A stretch of 64,000 nucleotides of DNA from Rutstroemia sp. NJR-2017a BVV2 (GCA_002946415.1 NJPS01000042.1:1-64000); one strand, 5' to 3'; positions 37,298 through 49,538 are shown, counted from the first letter of the stretch. A program made the numbers and translations. The notes: generated from the sequence alone by a model not told the origin.

Positions 37298-39420
37298 CTA
37301 CCGGCGCGGGTGCAAAATGGCATCAGCTATCTTCTCGGCGAGCGCATCTACGTTGAAAGATCGGTTAGTAATCTCTCCTGATTCCAAGTGCTGTGGCATG
37401 ATTGAATGGGGAAGAGAACTCACAAACTGTCGCTTGCGGGTGACCAGGGATTAGAAACGGGAAAGCTGATGAGTCGACCACCCTCAAGCCGGTTACACCA
37501 AAGACTCGAGCTTGAGAATCGACGACAGCCATTGAGTCATTGGACGTCCCCATTTTACAGCTGCTACTGGCGTGCCAGATCGGACATGTCGTTTTCATGA
37601 TGTGCGATAGAATATCAGCGTCGGAAGCAACATCAATGCCAGAGTATGATTCGGGTCCTGTGAGAATTCTTTTCAGTGACTTGGTGGTAAACATTTGACG
37701 TGCCCGTTTGAACGCTGCAACAGCAATTTCTTGATCACGCGGATCAGACAGCATGTTTGGACTAATGATAGGATTGTCGCTCGTATCAGTGCTGTTTATG
37801 GTAATGTTACCGCGACTGAAGGTGGCTACAAGCGTAGGAAGGATCGACACGTATTGCCGGCCATCAGTTGGAGCACCTATCAGCATGTCATAACCAGGTC
37901 CGTAGTAAGCATCCGCAAACGTGTGTTGGAGTGTGGGCCAGTCCTTAGGAAATTGTGTCGCGAGATCATTTCGTGTTTTGTTGCTCAGGGTGTTCAGCAA
38001 ATCAGTCGGCAGATTTTCCCACGCCAAGAAGTCCGAGCCTGGATTGGTGAGATATCCTGTTCGTGAGGTTCGGTAGGCCTCAATTTGCTGCGCCATAAAC
38101 TGTGGGGTTGCAACAGAGCTATGTGTTGTGATACTCACTGGGTATGATGGCCCAAAGAATGGTTGATCCTGTTCCCAAAGGTCAACGCATATCCTATACT
38201 TCAAAAACAGGAGATTCTTACCCATAAATTCTGGCCGACTCCAGCAAGATTTGGTAACACAGGAATCCCAAAGTTCTGTACTGTATCCTGCGGACCGATC
38301 CCAGAAACCAAGAGGAGCTGGGGGGAGCGATGTGCACCGGCAGAAAGAATAACTTCTTTCTGGGCAAGGATGCTATACTGTGCTCCTGCGGTGTTGACAA
38401 GAACCCCAGTGGCACGTTTGTCCGAGTCGAAGAGAATTCGTTTCGCCAAGGTCGACTTGTAAACTTGCAGTTGTGAATTGCTAGACATGGCCCATCTCAA
38501 ATAAGATGTTTCCGATGAGCTCCGAGTCTGGGTTGTGCTGTCAATTGTCTGTGACGAATATTGATACCCATAGAGATTGCCGCTGACAAAGTCAGGAAGC
38601 TCCTTCAACCCAAGTTCAGCTAGGGCCAGTTTTGCGAACGACCCAAAAGTATTTGCCCAGCTACTAAAAGAAACTTTGAGAGGCCCAGTAGTACCATAAG
38701 CACCGGCATTGGGATAGATTGATGGGTTAGCAGCTCTAGCTGCGTTATTTGGAAGGCCGAGCTGCACACTTTTCCTAAAGAATGGAAGAAACTGATCAAA
38801 AGAGTAGCTGGAGTCTCCAACGTCATCTGCCCATTTCTGATAAGAACCCTTCGATCCCCTAAGTACAACACGTCAGTCAAAAACACATAAAAAAGACATG
38901 TGAAACAATACCGGTCATGTATCATATAGTTGCGAGCACTCCCCTCCCAGTGTCTTCCCGAAGTTGTACAAGATGCTGCGTCCCCCAAGACCCTGATAAC
39001 TTACATTAGTGATTGTAGAATCCATGGAATTCACAGAATAATGCTTACAGAGTAATGTTCAGTCTGGTACTCCCAATCAATAAGAGCATTCTTGAAAAGG
39101 GGGGCTGTTCCTATGAAATATGCGGCAGTACCAGGGACTGAGGAGCGGTTGCTATTGTCGATTTCATAGAAACCACCGGCTTCGATAACTGCAACAGTCC
39201 CGGCGTTCTCATGAGCTAGCCGAGCACTTATGGTGAGGCCTGCAGTGCCGCCTCCAATGACAACATAGTCGTAAGTTGCATTGCCTAAAGGCGGAGAGCC
39301 AAAATGGTCGCTGACAGTGTTGAACCCAGTAATGCTTTCGGAGTAGGAGCATAAAGCGGATTGGGCGCCGCAGGCCAAAGCCAGAAAGAGCGATAATTTA
39401 GGGCAGGCTTTCATTTTCAC
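37298..39420 (-). pseudogene. secreted GMC oxidoreductase with a frameshift in the LGGSSARN motif
   Basis: Five exons on the minus strand: 39420-39049, 38992-38912, 38858-38222, 38168-37424, 37347-37298. A signal peptide (KLSLFLALACGAQSALC) is followed by YDYVVIGGGTAGLTISARLA and VIEAGG. Later exons carry SAGAHRSPQLLLVSGIGP, NLAGVGQNLW, FFGPSYPVS, the active-site CPIWHASSSCKMG and FPFLIPGHPQATVYALAEKIAD. Exon 2 reads GRSILYNFGKTLGG in phase with exon 1, but SARNYMIHDR in the next frame. The run of four C at 38941-38944 marks the break. Exon 2 is 81 nt where the phases of its neighbours need 80 or 83; a loss of 2 nt from an original LGGSSARN is the simplest reading. Everything else is intact, so this is a very young pseudogene or a sequence error. 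Confidence 0.8.
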
Positions 39421-39941
39421 GTTGACCTAAGAGTAAACCTCTGATGCCGAGCAAGATGATGTACATCTCGAAGACCAGAAGCTGGGACTATATATACCTC
39501 AACTCTCGGTCCGTATTCCTGGGTCTCAGTCCCTAATCCAAAGAAGCCCATGAATGTAGGCAGGATTGGCGAGGGCCTTGCCCGACCCACATCCTATTAC
39601 TGTGAGTTTGCTTGGCAAAGCGGACGAACTTTTGATAGCTTTGCAGAATTTAGTCCAAGGCAACATTGTGCGGACGCAAATTAGAGGCGAAGGTTCCGAC
39701 CTTGGTGGTGGCTGTCATGAACACTGGGATTAGAGTCTCTTCGCTAATTCGCTGTGTTTTTGTGATCATGAACACAGTATGTCGATAAAACCAGACGCCC
39801 CAGAGAACATGCCATATAGTTCATCAGGCGATCTCTGCACACAAACTACCAGCTTCTTATCGTTCTCTATTTGCAATGGACTAAGATCCACCTGGTGCTC
39901 GCTGACGGCTACTGTGCACTGTACAGTCTCATCCTTACGCC
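39421..39941. other. divergent intergenic region
   Basis: About 520 bp between the secreted GMC gene and the adenylate-forming reductase relic, which diverge. A shared promoter is possible if the two were once co-regulated. Nothing else is recognised. Confidence 0.5.
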
Positions 39942-41178
39942 ATGGACGGCGATTCAATAGAGTATGGAAAGCGCTTGCTTCCTCAAGTGGTTGACTACCA
40001 TGCACGCTTCGAGCCCGATAGGGTGTATGCATCCATACCCAGGTCCACCACAGACCTGTCGCGCGGATTCCAAGATATTACCATGTTAAAACTGGCAGCC
40101 ATCGTGAATACGCTATCATGGTGGCTCGAGGACAAGTTCGGAATTAGTAGTAAGCTTGACACTATTGCGTACCTTGGACCTGCAGACATCCGCTATGCAG
40201 CGATATTTCTAGCGGCTGTGAAATGCCGATACAAGGTATGAATGCCATTTTTACCTCCAGATATGGGAATTCGCAAGTACGCTAACGGCGACCGAGATGC
40301 TGTTCATCTCACCAAGGAACCAAATCATCCAGAACCAAAGCATGCTAGCATGATCTGATTGCAAGGCGCTATTCTATGCTGAAGAGATTACTTTAACGGT
40401 CGCGCCATTGAGACAAAACCTGCCTCAATTGATGCTAACGGTGGTGCCGTCACTCGACGACATACTCCAAACGAGCAATGATACAAAGCATTATCGATTC
40501 GATAAAAGATTTGAGGATATTCAAAACGAGCCATGCCTCATCTTACATTCTTCGGGTTCAACCGGTAGAGATAGATTCTTCCACACCATCGGGAATACGA
40601 AAATCTGACCAGAACAGGCAATCCCAAGCTTGTGACCCCAACTCACGGCACTTTTGCTGTCACAGACAATGACAGAAATATGCCAACTCCAGTTGGCCGC
40701 CGAGCTCAGAACGCAGACCAGTTTAACTTTCCTGGGGACGGGAAGTTCTATTCCTGCTTTCCACCGTACCATGTAGGTGGAGCACTCGATTCACGTTGCC
40801 CAGAGCCAGAGGACTATCTAAAACTAATAATGAACAGCTGAAGATCTTCAACGTCGTCAATCCACATTTGGCGGAGTGGGGAATATTCGTAGAGGTGCTG
40901 CGCAAGCGGCTGGAGACTCGACCAGAATAGTAACACTTGCCGAATGGGTCGACCGCCTGGCCCGTACAGACCCCAAGAGCATGTCTGACGCGGAAGCAAT
41001 TTCATCTACCAAGATACTCCCGTTCTTTCAGCATTTGGCCAGTACGGCTGCGAGCGGTGCCGCCCTTCAACCCAAATTCTACACCACTAATAGCGTAAAG
41101 ATGAGTCGAGCGATGGCAGAGATGCAGGCTGGTGATGGAACCTTAATAGACCTTTGGTGTCAGCAGTGGGGTATTTAA
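39942..41178 (+). pseudogene. NRPS-like adenylate-forming (carboxylic acid) reductase, decayed
   Basis: The N-terminus YGKRLLPQVVDYHARFEPDRV and DIRYAAIFLAAVKC is typical of fungal A-T-R reductases, which activate a carboxylic acid, load it on a carrier domain and reduce it with NADPH. An intron at 40236-40296 precedes MLFISPRN. A TGA then interrupts at 40351, before SDCKALFYAEE. The AMP-binding loop LILHSSGSTG/NPKLVTPTHG is split by an intron at 40565-40617, followed by FPPYH. The rest of the A domain, the carrier domain and most of the reductase domain are missing. The frame resumes at VVNPHLAEW, hits a TAG at 40928, and continues LAEWVDRL...DLWCQQWGI, the usual C-terminus of the reductase domain. 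At least two stops and a deletion of about 2 kb make it non-functional. Confidence 0.85.
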
Positions 41179-42441
41179 TGTTGTTTGGAGAGAGTGAATT
41201 AGTGGTGAGACACATACGTTTTGTTTCTTTCACTTGTTGTATCTTAGGCTCAATGTACCACATACCTATCCATGGGTCTGAATACTGAGGTTTTATGATC
41301 GATGCGTGACGTTGTAGGACAAGTTTGCTACGCTCCCCAGATAGTCACCTGTGCCACTATGCTGCTCAAGCTCCCCAAACGCAGCATCGCGTTTCTCGCA
41401 ACGTTGAGCATAATACGGCCACCGAGTGCAGATAATACATTGCTGTTTGATATGAGATGGGTTAGCTTGCTATAAGTCGAAAAGTAGAAGGTATGGCTCA
41501 CCAGCACTGGTGAAGTGAAGCCACATCCTGCTTCGCATCGATCACATGCAATCACTTCTATTAAAAGGGCTGATATGTCATTCGCAATGGTGTGTGATAG
41601 TGTGCATAATAGTGGACTTCGAAACAGCGATAGGTACATTAGTTTGCGGATAGCGGCGGAACAGAAACTGACATCTTGAAGATGGCCCTATTGGTTTGAC
41701 CAGCTGGCAGCTGGGGCTGGGACATAGCCCGATAGCAAAAAGAGTCGAGGCGTCATCATCGACTATTTATTGTTATGGGTCAACAACTTCCAAGTTCTAA
41801 GTACTGATTCGACAGCCAAACGGATTCGTACAATACCCTGGACTCCTGGAGAACAGGCGTCGATAACCCTCCGGGTAGCCCAAATCCACAAGTTCAGGTA
41901 CGCTGTGGAAAGCCGTTGCAAGCGGGGAAAGCTCGAGCATTTAGGTAACTCTAGCCTGTGAAGGGCTGCTGGATGGACGGCAAAGAACGAATAAGAAGCG
42001 TAACAGAAAGCAAAGGGAGACTGGTTCCGGCACTGAAAAGTCTAGATGTAACCATTTCCCGTTGCTTTTCGTCCATGGTAACCCTATGTACTTGTACTCG
42101 TAATTATCTCACCCAACTTAGCCCACGCATAGGAAACTCAAAAACGACAGAATTGATCGTCGATGTGCAAGTACTGTACTCTCGTATTGGCCGAGTTTTT
42201 TCTTCAAGTGACGGTCTCTTTATCGGCTACACCTCGCAACAAAGAATCAAACTGTTGGAATCATAAAAATAATACGAGGTTGCACATAACCTTGCATGAA
42301 GACGTCGCTTGGTGTCTTGGACCAATGCTTTTCTTCGCAGGATTCTCGCAGGATTGCCATCTTTGAACGAGAACCTCCCTCCCATCCATCGACCTTTCAT
42401 TCCCTTTCTTCACATCACGGTCGAAACATGCGCGGGCCATC
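41179..42441. other. intergenic, right border of the accessory block
   Basis: About 1.26 kb. A 103-codon minus-strand frame at 41328-41639 has no recognisable motif. The right part must hold the promoter of the carboxypeptidase gene. No gene is supported. Confidence 0.45.
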
Positions 42442-44654
42442 ATGCATTTCACTCTCTTTCTTTCCGTCCTGCTACCCCTCGCATTCGCTCAATATCCACC
42501 TGTATCGAACCTGACGAGAATCACATCTCCTGTCGATGGGAACATTACTATATCTTACAAAACTCCGCCAACAGGCACTTGCAAGACGGTTTTCGATTCG
42601 CAACAACAATATACGGGTTGGGTTAATATTCCGGGGAGTTATGCGACGAATACATTCTTTTGGTTCATCTCTGCGAGAGATCCCACGGATCAATTAACAA
42701 TATGGTTGAATGGCGGACCTGGTTCGAGTTCTATGATCGGGCTGTTCACAGAAAATGGGCCTTGCGAAGTTGTTCAGGAGGCTCAGGGGAAGTTTGGGAC
42801 GGTGGCTAGAGACTGGGGATGGGACAGAGGGTCGAATATCCTTTACATTGATCAGGTATGTGAACAATTTGACAATGCACAGCGGTCTGGTTGCCTATTT
42901 TGGGGAGAGTCGCGTGCTGGACAAGAATCGCTCGAATGCGCATCTGCCAACCATCTGGATTATCGAGGGTTGACGCCTTCTAATGCGTGGAATTTCTTTA
43001 CATTCAGACATGCGCTCTCATTTTTCCTGCAAGCTAACAATTTCTTCAGCCCAATCAAGTAGGCTTCTCCTATGATACACCTACCAACTGCTCATTGGAT
43101 CTTCTCACCTCCAATCTTTACACCCCACAGCAGACGCTGCCCAATTCTCAGCCTGCTGATACGTTCTTGAACGGCACGTTCAGCTCACTGAATGTGAACA
43201 ACACAGCAAACACAACCCAAATAGCAGGGATGGCCATTTGGCACATGCTACAAGGATTCCTCGGTGCCTTTCCACAGTATGCGCCGACCAATAGTTCCAC
43301 CATGGGCGTTCACCTCTTTGCAGAAAGCTACGGTGGAAAGTACGGACCTGCATTTGCGACGATATGGGAGGAGCAGAACGCGAAGCGCGCGAACGGCACG
43401 CTTTCTGCTAAGGGAACCATTGACATAAAGCTCAAGTCCCTTGGAATCATCAATGGCTGTGTGGACGACCTGGTACAAGCGCCGTACTATCCTGATATGG
43501 CAGTCAACAATACATTCGGTTTAACCGCTATCAATCCCACAAGAGCCAAGCTCGCGACTGCAAGCTTCTATGCTTCAGGGGGGTGTCAGGATCTCATTAC
43601 CCAATGTCGCAGTGCAGTGACTAGCCATGATCCCACGAACCTGGGCAATGTCTCGAGCGTTAATAGTGCCTGCTCCAATGCGTATAACAGCTGCGTAACA
43701 AACGTGATGGAGCCGTATTATGATGCTGGTCGTAGCGTATACGACATCTCTCACCTCTTGCCCGACTCCTTTCCGCCAAGTACGTATCTGGAATACTTGA
43801 ACACGGCCGAATTCTTAGCAGCCATTGGGTCACCAGTCAACTATACCGAAACTAATTTGCAAGTCGTTTCTGCTTTCACATCTACTGGAGACTACGAACG
43901 TCACTCTTACGTGCCGGAAATAGCTGCTCTTTTGAAGGCTGGCATTCGCGTGGGACTAGTGTACGGTGATCGCGACTACATCTGCAATTGGTTAGGTGGT
44001 GAAGCTATCTCTCTCGCCGTGGCAGCACAAGCTTCTTCCGACTATGCATCCAAGTTCCCCGCCGCTGGATATGCGCCCATCATCACTAATAATTCATACA
44101 TTGGAGGCGTCGTACGACAGTTCGGCAACTTCTCATTCAGCCGCATCTACGACGCTGGACATAGCGTCCCAGCCTATCAACCGGAAACTGCTTTCCAAGT
44201 CTTCGCTCGAATCATAATGGGCACTTCTCTGTCAACAGGAGCGACCATTAATCTATCCACGTATAACACCTCTGGCCCTCTTAACGCCACTCATACCGCG
44301 AGTTTACCTTCCTCCCCCTCTTCCACCTGTTACATACGCAGTATTCCCGACACATGCACCGAGGACGAAAAGAACATGATCATTGAAGGGAAAGGAGTCG
44401 TGATCGACGGCGTACTGTACAGCGCATCTTCCGATTACAGCGCGCCTACAAGCACACCCACACCATCCGGATCCGGCAGCGCAGGAAGTGCATCAGTTAC
44501 GACGACGACACAAGTGCTCACCGGACTGTTCACCGCGACTGCTACGCCCAGTCCCACCAAGAAGTCATCCGGGATACCTTCCTCGCAATTCAGCGTTGTG
44601 TTTTTGATATCCTCCATTTGTGGTTCTTTGGCATTCTCTTACTTCTTCGCTTGA
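42442..44654 (+). CDS. secreted serine carboxypeptidase, peptidase family S10, likely GPI-anchored
   Basis: Two exons, 42442-42855 and 43050-44654, giving 672 residues. The intron (194 nt) has donor GTATGT, branch GCTAAC and acceptor TTCAG. A signal peptide (MHFTLFLSVLLPLAFAQ) is present. Family landmarks are LNGGPGSSSMIGLF, the nucleophile elbow FAESYGGKYGP with Ser231, VYGDRDYICNW with Asp447, and DAGHSVPAYQP with His509. Many N-x-S/T sites are seen. The last 100 residues are Ser/Thr/Pro-rich and end in a hydrophobic segment without a basic tail (FSVVFLISSICGSLAFSYFFA), as for GPI attachment. It should remove C-terminal amino acids from peptides at the cell wall or outside. The family includes Aspergillus S1-type carboxypeptidases. 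It is intact, unlike the genes to its left. Confidence 0.93.
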
Positions 44655-46259
44655 AATTTGTGATTTCTGCAGTTGAAAAAGACGGATTTCTTCGCGTCTC
44701 GTCCCATCACATTGCACAAACCGCAGAACCAGACTCCGCCATACACAGATCAGATACATTGCATGTCCACCCGAACAGACAGACAGACAGACGCTATCTA
44801 CATCACATAATACCCAACACACAAACCTCCAGCCCATCTCTCGCGAGATGGTGCCTTAGATAAAGTGGCGGTACATCGGCGAACATAAGACCATCGATTG
44901 TATGTACAGTATAATATACCCAAGCTCTGGCAAAGTACAGTAGAGTAGAGTACAGGCTGTTGGGCCTGCTTTGATATTGTCGTTCTACTTTTTACTTTCC
45001 TTCTTTTCTTACCCTTTATTGAGAAAATTTTGGTTTTTCGTTTGGTCTGGGTGGGGTTGGCATTTTTCACATTTTGCATTTCGCATGTATGCATTATACC
45101 CATCATGTTTTTCTTCTTGTTGTCTTTGTTTTGAACTTTTCTTCATTTTTCTCTCTCTTCTTCTTCTCCGTTTCGAGTTCGGTCATATCATACAGTGTCA
45201 TACGTACATATCATCGACATAATTTGACAGAAGGCGGGAAAGAAGGGAGCGCAGCGGTGCATCTATTTACGACCAGAAGAAGAAAAAGTTATTTCACCTC
45301 GGCGTTTTCTTGTTTTATCATAGTCTTGGAGATGTATGGATGTGAAAGGGATTAGTGATGCAATTTTGGAGTGACGGGCATGGATATGGGCATTGAGGAA
45401 GAGATGATGGATAATGGATGGACGCGGGCAGATGATGAATGGTATGGGGCGTATATGAATGTGAATGGTTTGCATTGCATTGCCGGCGCATTATACAGAC
45501 AGAAGGTGATTGGAAGGAAGGGAGAGACAGATGTGCTGCAGTCAAATGATATAGTTATTGATCGAAAACCACGATGAAAACCCTGCCTTGTGTGAACGTA
45601 GCTACATTGTATATGAATGGGGACGGCGATTGAGCCTCGAGATATCAGTCTCTTTAATGATGAGAAACAGCCTCAGTATGCACGAGCAGAACGAAAGGAA
45701 CAGGCAAATGACAGGAATAATTGCACCACTCCACTGCTACGTGCACCCATGGGACAACGGCAGTAAACGTTGCCCGTCAGAGTGACAAATCAAGAATCTT
45801 CTTCACGCCCATGACAAGTCATGGGACAGCAATGAAAATTCGACACCATATTTGCATATACTGCAACGGCATGGAACGATAGCTATCACCACAGAGGTGG
45901 GAGACTATGCATTCAACCTATGATCTTCATGTTGTCAGTGCAAGTTTCATAGATAGACAGCAGAACTATAAAAGACAAGAAGAGAAAGAAAAAATGTCAG
46001 ATCTACAGCCTTGTCAAAGGCAGTCTCATCAATACCAACTTGTGGCTATGTTGACCGTCGTGATAAATATTGATCATCATGTTAAGGGGGGGGGGGGATA
46101 AAAGATAGTGACGTTCAAACATACCTGAAGGTTGGATCCATGTACAAATGATCATGGTATCAATGGGTAATATTTCGACACCTCCATGGAGAGACGAAAC
46201 GCCAGACAAAAAACTTAAGGTGGACTAATTAGTAATGAACGTGGAAGCATATCAACGTA

Positions 46260-47460
46260 AGGTAGTAGTGAGAGCATATTCAGTTAAGACAGTCTCGTCA
46301 CCACCGTAAGGCTTGGACATATGCTTGTCATTTGTCGGTCGATGTCATCAGAATGCTTAAGGTGTGCTGAAGTGCTGAAAAGTTGAGGGAAAAGGTATTC
46401 ATACCAAAAGATGATGGATTACACACGGTCGAATGACTGCTTGGAAAATCTGGATAAAATGTTAGCACATGCCTTGCTAGAGCTAACAGAAAAGTTTTCT
46501 TTTATAACGAATTCAGAAGGCATGAATGGTTATTTTTGATGGTGTCAGCAACGGTTACCCGGATCAGACTCGTCATCTAAATTTGCTCATCATAAAAGGT
46601 TGAAAAATAGAGAAAGAAATTCTTTGTACCTTTCGGAGCAGCATTCTGAATGGCAGCATGTGACCAGCAATGCAGACACAGGACTTGCAAATATGGCTCA
46701 TCTAATGATGACCAGCTGTGATTTCAGTCAGAACCATTTCCTGACACGTAACACAGCGATATCCATTGATTGAATGTAATCAGTGGGCGAGGTTTTCTAG
46801 GCCTGCCGCAAAATGGCTTATCCATCAAAACCAGCCCCATTTTGGGACTGTCGGAGCCCAGTGCCAATTCATCATTTTGCAGTTGTGCGGTGCTGGGTGT
46901 TGTGAAGGGAGATGGTGTCGTACCTTTATGGTTTCAGGTTCTACTGGACTTGAGAAGTGGTCAGCATCAATCTAATTGAAATGGTTTCAATCATTTTGAA
47001 GAATCTTTAAATTTTACTCAGTTACAGCCTTTTTTGACTTCAAAGATCGTAGATCTCAGTCGGTAATTTCCAGCGTGCAAAGCACAAACTGATCATCATC
47101 GCAAAAAGAAAATGTATATGAAGGAGATGGAGGGAGCTTACAGTTCGTAGGAAGAGAAGTTGATGGAGATTCAAGGCATTGCAGTTTCGCAGTACCGGTA
47201 TCTATCCTTATTGTTAGCAAGTCTCGAGGGTAAAGAGATGCGCTCTACACAATATGATTGATATCTATATCAGACTGACGTGATACAAAAGTTTCATGCC
47301 CCGAAAGGTCAAAGACTCTAGTTTGCGGTTGTTGTTTTGTCATCACATAGATGAGTATGAAGAGGAATTGAAAAGCTTCACTTACCATTGAAGTTGCAAA
47401 TTGCACACTCAGCTCGCAGGAGCCGAGTTTTGTTGCGGATTTGCTACATTGCAAGAGATG
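46260..47460 (-). other. candidate spliced transcript of unknown nature
   Basis: On the minus strand several short segments are bounded by plausible splice sites. One ends TTCAATG|GTAAGTG near 47393. One runs from about 47200 to 47144 (acceptor GATAG, donor GTAAGC). One near 46700-46628 reads MSHICKSCVCIAGHM (acceptor ATTAG, donor GTACAA). One near 46450-46404 ends before GTATGA. Some contain paired cysteines (AECAICNF, ICKSCVC). No joined protein was recognised, and GT/AG signals are common by chance. This may be noncoding, a decayed gene or nothing. Confidence 0.2.
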
Positions 47461-48234
47461 ATGTTGGATTAAATATGAGAAGTTGAGAAAATTGAAGTTT
47501 TGTAGCTCAAGAAATTTTCCTCTTGTGGGGCGCTAAGCCTTTGCGCGCCAGAGCACTACTTAGGTAATCACGGTTCCTGCCTAAGGTTTATCGAGCTTTT
47601 CATCTCCCTTCTCACGTTACCGTAGTTTTCGGCAGTTCCAACCTCAGGCCGATCGCTTTCTTACCGCCGGTAAACTCTCGCCGCCCGCTCTGCCCATTTC
47701 GGTGGAGTATTTCATGGAATTGCGGAGCTGCGTCCAGCTTAAAAATGAGCATGTGACGATTGGCCAGCCCTCAGATGAAGGAAAAATATTCTGGTGGTGG
47801 AATGAAATACGACATATCCGTCCGAAGCCGGAAATTTACGCATCGAGAAAACCCGCCTTAAAATTGCATTGCAATGGGAATTGTTATCTTAATGTGCAAC
47901 CGGAAAATCATCGTTCTGCCTTCGAGTGTGAGGGTGCACTTCCTCCGCAGGAACGTGTCAGCACCGCGGGGCACCACTGAATATTGCGGGGCTCAAACAT
48001 GTGGTGGAGCTTGTGATGAAAGACGTCTCCGCAAGGAGTCACGTAGTTGGGAAAAGAGCTGTGCTTATACGCAGATCCGATGAAGGTAGCTATGATATCA
48101 GAAAAGGTCAAGTACTTATTTCCCTCTGACTCTCCCTTCTTTCTGTTACTTCTGTTATATCGCATTTGATTATTCAGCCTGTTTGTAATTGAAGTTACCA
48201 GACAATCCAGACCTTCCGTTGCTTCGTTACAAAA

Positions 48235-48347
48235 CCCCGCGAAGGGACAAGATAATAGCTTCCGGAATCAATCCCGCGTAGACCCGAGGTTCCAACATAC
48301 CATAACAACCACACGATACCTTCTTTATAGTTCCTTATTTCCCCCGC
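48235..48347 (-). promoter_or_regulatory. two CCCCGC boxes upstream of FBP1 (possible CreA/Cre1 sites)
   Basis: CCCCGC occurs at 48235-48240 and 48342-48347, about 154 and 47 bp before the FBP1 start codon. The reverse complement GCGGGG fits the fungal carbon-repressor consensus SYGGRG. A further match (GTGGGG) is at 47525-47530. Glucose repression of a gluconeogenic gene is expected biologically, but the consensus is short and the sites are not proof. Confidence 0.35.
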
Positions 48348-48388
48348 TTCATTCCCAACTTTGACATTTACTCATTTATACCTTCATT

Positions 48389-49538
48389 ATGACTGCAGGC
48401 GGAGACCAAGGCTCAACTGAGCACATCAACACTGACATTGTCACACTCACTCGATTCCTTACTGAGGAGCAATCAAAGCACAAGGAAGCAACCGGAGATT
48501 TCACGTATGTAATTCTTGCTCTCCAACTGTTTGTTTCTAGCCTTTCAGGCCGTACTGACCCGGGCCCAGACTCCTTTGCCACGCCCTTCAATTCTCCTTC
48601 AAATCGATAGCATACTACATCCGACGAGCTTCCCTCATCAACCTTACCGGTCTCGCAGGTTCGAGCAATACCACCGGAGATGACCAAAAGAAACTAGACG
48701 TGATTGGCAATGACCTCTTCATTGCTGCCATGAAGTCTTCCGGCAAATGCGCCGTTCTTGTCTCCGAAGAAGAGGAAGAAGCTATTTTCTTCCCAGAAAA
48801 CAAGGGAGCTCGATATGCCGTTGCATGCGATCCTATTGACGGTTCCTCCAATCTCGATGCCGGAGTATCTGTTGGTACTATTTTCGGAATTCACAAGCTG
48901 GCAGAAGGCTCAACCGGCACAAAAGAAGATTTGCTGAAACCCGGAACCGAGCTCATTGCTGCTGGATTCACCATGTACGGTGCTTCGGCACAACTGGTTA
49001 TCACAATGAAGGGTGGAAATGTCAATGGTTTCACAATGGATACTGCGCTTGGTGAATTCATTCTCACACATCCAAACATGGTCCTGCCTAAGAAGCGTGC
49101 CATCTACTCGGTCAACGAGGGTAACTCGCTCTACTGGGAGGAAACCACCAAAAACTATTTCAACTCATTGAAATATCCAGAATCAGAGGGAGGCAAGCCT
49201 TACAGCGCCAGATATATCGGAAGTATGGTGGCGGATGCATACCGAACATTGTTGTATGGAGGGATTTTCGCATACCCTGCGGACAAGAAAAGCCCGAAGG
49301 GTAAATTGAGAATTTTGTATGAGTGTGCGCCTATGGCTATGGTTTTCGAGAACGGTAAGTTTTCCAAACTCCTTGTTTTGCTTGTCCAAAGACTAATTGT
49401 TTCGTAGCCGGTGGCCAAGCACTTAACAGTAAGATGGAGAGAATGATGGAGGTGGTGCCAGAGAGTATTCATGATAGGTCTGGGATCTTCATGGGAAGTT
49501 GGGATGAGATGGAGAAGGTCAAGTCGTTTCATAAGTAG
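48389..49538 (+). CDS. FBP1: fructose-1,6-bisphosphatase
   Basis: Three exons: 48389-48504, 48570-49354, 49408-49538, giving 343 residues. The enzyme hydrolyses fructose 1,6-bisphosphate to fructose 6-phosphate, the committed step of cytosolic gluconeogenesis. Joining exons 1 and 2 gives TGDFTLLCHALQFSFKSIAY, a conserved stretch. Further landmarks are LAGSSNTTGDDQKKLDV, VSEEEEE, the metal-binding CDPIDGSSNLDAGVSVGTIF and KLRILYECAPMAMVFENAGG, where exon 3 begins. Length is normal for fungal FBPase. Regulation by glucose repression is likely; two CCCCGC boxes lie close upstream. Confidence 0.97.

Larger units (their letters stand above)
44655..48388. other. 3.7-kb region without a firm gene
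   Basis: No confident gene is present. The left part (44.65-45.3 kb) is T-rich and should include the carboxypeptidase 3' region. The right end (from about 47.5 kb) includes the FBP1 promoter. Between them, a minus-strand string of short stretches bounded by good splice signals at about 46.3-47.5 kb is listed as a candidate. A homopolymer run of about 12 G lies near 46086-46097. A G/C-rich near-palindrome (GGCGCTAAGCCTTTGCGCGCC) lies at about 47529. Confidence 0.45.

Noticed and set aside
41328..41639. 103-codon minus-strand frame beside the reductase relic
   Set aside because: Checked as a possible cluster member; no motif and no extension by splicing.
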